The notes under the pieces: generated by a model | Databases searched by the model: none | What the model saw: the letters and a program-made list of their open reading frames with translations, nothing else | Told to the model about the DNA's origin: nothing | Made by a program: the position numbers and the translations under genes | Assembly: GCA_026786185.1 (NCBI GenBank) | Contig: JAJAYP010000268.1 | Coordinates: forward strand, 1-41,529 | Source of the DNA: Gemmatimonadaceae bacterium | Lineage (GTDB): Bacteria; Gemmatimonadota; Gemmatimonadetes; Gemmatimonadales; Gemmatimonadaceae | Length of the DNA stretch: 41,529 bases | Reading direction: 5' to 3' | Shown: positions 36,871-41,529 of the stretch, in pieces | Layout: every line of letters begins with the position of its first letter | How positions within the stretch are numbered: position 1 is the stretch's first letter

Positions 36871-37535
36871 GGACGGCTCGCCTCGCGCCGTCCATCCTCA
36901 GCGCCGACTTCTCGCGGCTGGGAGCCGACGTGGCCATGCTCGAGTCGGCGGGTGCGGACTGCATTCACGTCGACGTGATGGATGGGCGCTTCGTGCCCAA
37001 CCTCACCTTCGGTGCGAAGGTGATCGAGACGGTGCGCCGGTGTACCGCGCTCCCACTCGATGTGCACCTGATGGTCGTCGAGCCCGAGCGCTACTTCGAC
37101 GATTTCGTGGCGGCCGGTGCGACGGGGCTCACCATCCATGTCGAGGCCGCGCCGCACCTGCATCGCCAGCTCGCGCGGATCCGTGAGCTGGGCGCGCTCG
37201 CGGGTGTCGCGGTCAATCCCGCGACGCCGCTGTCGACGGTGGACGATGTGCTCGAGCAGCTCGATCTCCTGCTGGTGATGTCCGTGAATCCCGGGTTCGG
37301 CGGCCAGCAGTTCATCGAGCGGTCGATCGCCAAGGTTGCGCTCGCCCGTCGACGGCTGGACGAGGCAGGTAGCCGCGCCGCGCTCGAGGTGGATGGCGGG
37401 ATCAACCGGACCACAATTGGCGAGTGCTGGCGCGCGGGCGCAGATACTTTCGTGGCCGGCGCTGCCGTGTTCGGCGCGCCGGACCCGCGCGCCGAGCTGG
37501 CGGCGCTGCGAGCACAGTGCGCGATTCACGCGTGA
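36867..37535 (+). CDS. rpe: Ribulose-phosphate 3-epimerase
   Basis: LAPSILSADFSRLGADVAMLESAGADCIHVDVMDGRFVPNLTFG; LDVHLMVVEPERY; MSVNPGFGGQQFIE; EVDGGINRTT. GTG start overlaps the PASTA gene stop. Confidence 0.96.
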   Translation: MRTARLAPSILSADFSRLGADVAMLESAGADCIHVDVMDGRFVPNLTFGAKVIETVRRCTALPLDVHLMVVEPERYFDDFVAAGATGLTIHVEAAPHLHRQLARIRELGALAGVAVNPATPLSTVDDVLEQLDLLLVMSVNPGFGGQQFIERSIAKVALARRRLDEAGSRAALEVDGGINRTTIGECWRAGADTFVAGAAVFGAPDPRAELAALRAQCAIHA

Positions 37536-37545
37536 GGAGGGGAGC

Positions 37546-38103
37546 GTGACGGCTCGCCAGCAATGGACGATCGTGCTCGGCATCGTGGCGCTGCTCGCCG
37601 TGCTGCTCGCGGCGGCGACACACTTTCTCGGCGACGAGCTGTTTCCCGTGTCCGTCGGCTCGGCCGCGCCGCCGATGGAGGCGACCACGCTCGACGGCGC
37701 GCCACGCGCGAAGACGCTGCGCGACTACGAGGGCAAGGTGGTGCTGCTCAACGTGTGGGCTACCTGGTGCGAGCCCTGCAAGGTCGAGATGCCGAGCATC
37801 GAACGGCTGCATCGTGAGTTCGGACCCCGCGGTCTCGCCGTGGTGGCCGTGAGCGTGGACGACGCCGGCATGGAGAAGCGCATCACGACCTTCGCGAGGG
37901 AGCTCGGCATCACCTTCGAGGTATTGCACGACCCCACGCGGACGACATCCCGCAACTATCAGATCACGGGTTACCCGGAAACGTTCATCATCGGTCGCGA
38001 GGGGACGATCCGGAAGAAGGTGATCGGTGCGGCCGACTGGAGCTCCGCGGCGAACCGCGCGCTGATCCGCGAACTGCTCGGACCCGTCACGGCATCGCGC
38101 TGA
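37546..38103 (+). CDS. TlpA/ResA-like membrane-anchored thioredoxin-fold protein
   Basis: N-terminal TM; GKVVLLNVWATWCEPCKVEMPSIERLHREFGPRGLAVVAVSVDD; GYPETFIIGREGTI. GTG start at 37546. Confidence 0.92.
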   Translation: MTARQQWTIVLGIVALLAVLLAAATHFLGDELFPVSVGSAAPPMEATTLDGAPRAKTLRDYEGKVVLLNVWATWCEPCKVEMPSIERLHREFGPRGLAVVAVSVDDAGMEKRITTFARELGITFEVLHDPTRTTSRNYQITGYPETFIIGREGTIRKKVIGAADWSSAANRALIRELLGPVTASR

Positions 38104-38127
38104 GCGCACGATGACGCGCGCCGCGCC

Positions 38128-39165
38128 GTGACGCGCATCCTCGGTATCGAGACATCCTGCGACGAGACCTCGGCCGCCGTGTTGTCGGGACACGGTGACC
38201 GTGCCTCGCTCGAGTCGCTCGTGATCCTCTCCCAGGACGTCCACCGCATCTTCGGCGGCGTGGTTCCCGAAATCGCGTCGAGGCATCATCTCACGGCGAT
38301 CGTGCCTGTCGTTCGTCAGGCGCTCGCCTACGCATCGGCGACACTGGACGACATCGACGCGGTGGCCGTGACGCACGGGCCTGGGCTCGTCGGCGCACTC
38401 CTGGTGGGGGTGAGCTTCGCGAAGGCACTCGCCTTCGGACGTTCGGTGCCGTGCCTGGGCATCCATCACATGGAAGGCCATCTGTTCGCCACCGCGCTCG
38501 AGCATGCCGACGCGGTGCCTCCCTTCATCGCGTTGCTCGTCTCGGGCGGGCATACCCTGATCGTCGATGTCGAACGCTGGGGAGAGTACCGCCTGCTCGG
38601 CGGCACGCGAGACGACGCGGCGGGTGAGGCATTCGACAAGGTGGCGAAGTTGCTCGGCCTTCCCTACCCTGGTGGGCCCCACGTGGAGCGGCTCGCGCGG
38701 GATGGCGATCCGGCCCGCTTCCGCTTCTCGCGCCCGATGCTGCGTCGCAACCAGCAGCCCGGCGACGAGGATTTCTACGACGTCTCGTTCAGCGGTCTCA
38801 AGACGGCGGTGCTACACGCCGTACGCGCCGGCTCGGCCGACGACGCGCCGCACATCGCGCGGGGTTTTCATGACGCGCGCGTCGAGACACTGGTCGAGAA
38901 GACGGCCCGCGCCGTGCAACAGTTCAAGCGCACGCGGGTGGTGCTCGGCGGTGGTGTCGCCGGTAATCGTACGCTTGCCGAGGCGATGCGTCACCGCGTG
39001 CGTCGACTCGGGGCGGACGTGTATGCGCCGAGCCCGCGGCTCGCGACGGACAACGCGGCGATGATCGCGCGTGCGGGGCTGTTCCACTTCGATCGCGGCG
39101 ATCGCGCGGCGCTCGACCTCAACGCATTCGCGGCGCTTCCTCTTCCCGGGCTCGTGACCGCATGA
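38128..39165 (+). CDS. tsaD: tRNA N6-threonylcarbamoyladenosine synthase TsaD
   Basis: ILGIETSCDETSAAVLSG; VVPEIASRHHL; VTHGPGLVGALLVGVSFAKALA; GIHHMEGHLFA; GGGVAGNRTLAEAM; TDNAAMIA. Confidence 0.97.
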   Translation: MTRILGIETSCDETSAAVLSGHGDRASLESLVILSQDVHRIFGGVVPEIASRHHLTAIVPVVRQALAYASATLDDIDAVAVTHGPGLVGALLVGVSFAKALAFGRSVPCLGIHHMEGHLFATALEHADAVPPFIALLVSGGHTLIVDVERWGEYRLLGGTRDDAAGEAFDKVAKLLGLPYPGGPHVERLARDGDPARFRFSRPMLRRNQQPGDEDFYDVSFSGLKTAVLHAVRAGSADDAPHIARGFHDARVETLVEKTARAVQQFKRTRVVLGGGVAGNRTLAEAMRHRVRRLGADVYAPSPRLATDNAAMIARAGLFHFDRGDRAALDLNAFAALPLPGLVTA

Positions 39166-40019
39166 TGCTGTTGCCGCATCCGATCGTTCATCACCCGTTC
39201 GCCTACGAATTCGGCCCGCTCCAGTTCACCGGATTCGGGATCGCGATCCTGATGTGCTTCGTCGTCGCGCAGTCGGTCGCGCAGCGGGAGCTCGTGCGAC
39301 GAGGCCATGATCCCGCGCCCATCTCCGACATGATCTTCGCCGCCCTGATCGGGGGCCTTCTCGGGGCGAAGCTCTACTACGTCGTCGTGCTAGGCCACTG
39401 GGATTCCATCTTCGACCGTGGCGGATTCGTCTATTGGGGAGGGTTCCTCGGCGGTGCGCTCTCGGTGATCGCGGTCGTGCTCCACAAGCGCGCCGGTGTC
39501 ATGCGCATGTCCGACGTCTCGGCAGCGCCGCTGGCGGCGGCGTACGCGGTGGGCCGCACAGGTTGCTGGGCGGTGGGCGACGACTACGGCAGACCATGGA
39601 ACGGCTTCCTCGCCGTCGCATTTCCGGAAGGGGCGCCGCCGAGCACGGCGGGCGTGATGGCGCGGGACTTCGGCATCGCGGTGCCGGCCGGCGCAACCGC
39701 GAGCACGGTATTGTCGGTGCTTCCCACGCAGCTGCTCGAAGTGGCCATGGGTTTCGGCGCATTTCTCATCCTCTGGCGGCTGCGCGACCATGCGCACGCC
39801 GAGGGCTGGCTCTTCGGGGTGTACTGCGTGCTGATGGGGCTCGAGCGGTTCCTGATCGAGTTCCTGCGCGCGAAGGATGACCGATTCGTCGCGGGTCTGA
39901 CCTATGCGCAGCTGATCGCGGTGGGCTTCATGCTCATCGGCGTGGCGATCATGATGTACACGCGAACGGTCGGACCCGGGAAGCCAGGCATTCGCGCCGT
40001 GCTGGCCCCGGCCGGCTGA
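39162..40019 (+). CDS. lgt: Prolipoprotein diacylglyceryl transferase
   Basis: IYWGGFLGG-like VYWGGFLGGALSVI; APLAAAYAVGRTGCWAVGDDYGRPW; LPTQLLEVAMGF; LMGLERFLIEFLRAKDD. ATGA overlap with tsaD. Confidence 0.94.
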   Translation: MMLLPHPIVHHPFAYEFGPLQFTGFGIAILMCFVVAQSVAQRELVRRGHDPAPISDMIFAALIGGLLGAKLYYVVVLGHWDSIFDRGGFVYWGGFLGGALSVIAVVLHKRAGVMRMSDVSAAPLAAAYAVGRTGCWAVGDDYGRPWNGFLAVAFPEGAPPSTAGVMARDFGIAVPAGATASTVLSVLPTQLLEVAMGFGAFLILWRLRDHAHAEGWLFGVYCVLMGLERFLIEFLRAKDDRFVAGLTYAQLIAVGFMLIGVAIMMYTRTVGPGKPGIRAVLAPAG

Positions 40020-40037
40020 ACTCCCGCGTGTCGCTCG

Positions 40038-40059
40038 CCGGCGGTGCGTGCACCGCCGG
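40038..40059. terminator. Candidate bidirectional hairpin between convergent lgt and FTR1 genes
   Basis: CCGGCGGTG-CGTG-CACCGCCGG perfect 9-bp stem; no T-tract. Confidence 0.5.
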
Positions 40060-40064
40060 AAGCG

Positions 40065-41492
40065 TCAGCCTCTCGCCGCTTCCCGGTCCATCGCGTCTTC
40101 CAGCGCTGCGAGCCGGACTCGCAACATCTCGTTCTCCGCCCGCATCTCGGCAAGTTCGGCCGACGTGATCACCGGCGCCGTCACGACTTCCGGTGTCATC
40201 ACCGTCGGGAGCGACACCGACCGCTTGGGCCAGAATGTCTTGAGCACGGCAAAGGCGAACAGCAGCAGGAGCGCGAACTGCGACAGCACGCCCTGCCAGC
40301 TCGGATACAGGCCGAGTGCGTCGACGTGGGGAAAGCCGCGGATGGCCGAGAGGGGAATGATGTTCCCTTCCTGCAGCTCACGAATGCCCTTCCCCATGAA
40401 GACGAACGCCATGTAGTAGAGCAGCACGCTCGTCACGGAGAAGAATGGACGGAGCGGGATGCGCATCCCGAAGCGATAGAACAGGGTGAAGATTACCGCG
40501 AGCGCCGCCGCTCCCGCCGCGATGCCGAGCGAGATGGGCAGTACGACCTGCGGCCCCTCGTTGAACAGCGCCTGATAGAACAGCGCCGTCTCGGCGCCTT
40601 CGCGGTAGACCGCGAGAAACGCGACGAAGGTAAGCGCCCGGCCCCCACCCTGATCGAGCGCCGTGCTCACCTTTTCCTTGATGAATTGCTGCCACTTGGC
40701 CGCCTCCACCTTGGAGATCAGCCAGTAGCTGACCGAGAAGAGCACCACCACGGCCAGCAGCAGCGTCGTGCCCTCGATGAACTCGCGGCTGGCCGGCGCT
40801 GCCGCCAGCAGCGTCTTGAGAACGACCGCCGTCACGGCACTCGCCACCACGGCCAGTGCGACGCCTGTCCAGATGCTGCGCAGCCGCTCGCGATGCCCGG
40901 TCTTGATGAGGAACGCGACGATCGCACCGATGACGAGGATGGCCTCGAACCCTTCCCGGATGATGATGAGGAACGACTGCCAGAACGCTTCGGCGCCGCT
41001 GCCGGTGGGCGCGGTGAGCGCGACCACCTGCGGCAGCGTCGCTTCGATGGCGTCGCGCACGTTCTCGGCGCCACGCACGTCATTCGACCGGACCGCCGCC
41101 TTGAATTCGGCGAACTGGCGCTCCATGGAGGACACGAGACCGGGGTTCTTCGCGCGCGCCGTGCGCTCGAGCGGCTCGAACGCGATGTATGCATCGAACG
41201 CCTTGTCTCCCGCGTCGCTGGGCCGGCCGCTTTTCGCCGCGCTGAGCGACTGCTCGAGCTGGGCGATCACATTGCGCGCGGCAGCCTGGGCGCTCATGCT
41301 GTCGCTCGACTGCGCGAACGACGCACCATTCCGGTCGCGCATCGGCAGCGTGCGGAGGTACGCGACGATGCTCGCCGCCTGCGAGTCGGAGAGGTCACGC
41401 GCTGCCCGCATCGCGGTGCCCCGCCTGCCTTCGCGCCCCACCAGCGCGCCATGCTCGTCGCGGTGGTCCCCCAGCCACGCCCCGGGGGCCAT
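40065..41492 (-). CDS. Cytochrome c/FTR1-family iron permease, 5' end incomplete or disrupted at the window edge
   Basis: IIIREGFEAILVIGAIVAF and FLAVYREGAETALFYQ (two REGxE motifs of FTR1); N-terminal LSDSQAASIVAYLRTLP resembles the last helix of a cytochrome c domain. No heme CxxCH remains; an in-frame TAA (41493-41495) precedes the ATG. Confidence 0.82.
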   Translation of the reverse strand: MAPGAWLGDHRDEHGALVGREGRRGTAMRAARDLSDSQAASIVAYLRTLPMRDRNGASFAQSSDSMSAQAAARNVIAQLEQSLSAAKSGRPSDAGDKAFDAYIAFEPLERTARAKNPGLVSSMERQFAEFKAAVRSNDVRGAENVRDAIEATLPQVVALTAPTGSGAEAFWQSFLIIIREGFEAILVIGAIVAFLIKTGHRERLRSIWTGVALAVVASAVTAVVLKTLLAAAPASREFIEGTTLLLAVVVLFSVSYWLISKVEAAKWQQFIKEKVSTALDQGGGRALTFVAFLAVYREGAETALFYQALFNEGPQVVLPISLGIAAGAAALAVIFTLFYRFGMRIPLRPFFSVTSVLLYYMAFVFMGKGIRELQEGNIIPLSAIRGFPHVDALGLYPSWQGVLSQFALLLLFAFAVLKTFWPKRSVSLPTVMTPEVVTAPVITSAELAEMRAENEMLRVRLAALEDAMDREAARG

Positions 41493-41529
41493 TTACGGCG
41501 GCGGCTTGGTGTGTGTCCGAGCCACTGTG

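Overview
This 41.5 kb window is GC-rich and almost entirely coding. I read it as bacterial chromosome with a Gemmatimonadota-like flavour, which is inferred from gene content and style rather than from a marker gene. I saw no rRNA, tRNA, CRISPR array, transposase, integrase or phage genes. From left to right it contains: a 3-methyladenine DNA glycosylase and a NYN/LOTUS RNase-like protein; YjbQ; an NtrY/NtrX-like two-component locus with an outer-membrane barrel protein and a DUF4390-like protein; HNH, PHP and PBP1A genes; tyrS; a six-gene minus-strand operon (PorX-like PglZ response regulator, MsbA-like ABC exporter, glycosyltransferase, LpxL-like acyltransferase, lone DppC-like permease, class V aminotransferase); a stand-alone DnaB-C/RecA-fold ATPase; yebC-ruvC-ruvA; an aminotransferase/NPP/hypothetical block; and ruvB-queA-tgt-yajC-def-fmt-(thiE/tenI-like)-rsmB-PASTA-rpe-tlpA-tsaD-lgt. 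A cytochrome c/FTR1 permease fragment closes the window. The observations I rate highest are: (i) ruvC has no ATG/GTG/TTG start, appears to begin at CTG, and is in frame with yebC across one amber stop lying in an 8-bp tandem duplication; (ii) a PorX-type regulator sits at the head of an envelope/lipid A operon; (iii) a kinase-less PASTA membrane protein occupies the place of the PASTA Ser/Thr kinase in the def-fmt-rsmB-...-rpe neighbourhood; (iv) GTAC occurs six times with exact 7-bp spacing beside ruvA; and (v) a NYN-LOTUS protein has a histone H1-like tail and a hairpin-rich mRNA leader. The first ~120 bp and the last few tens of bp look unreliable.
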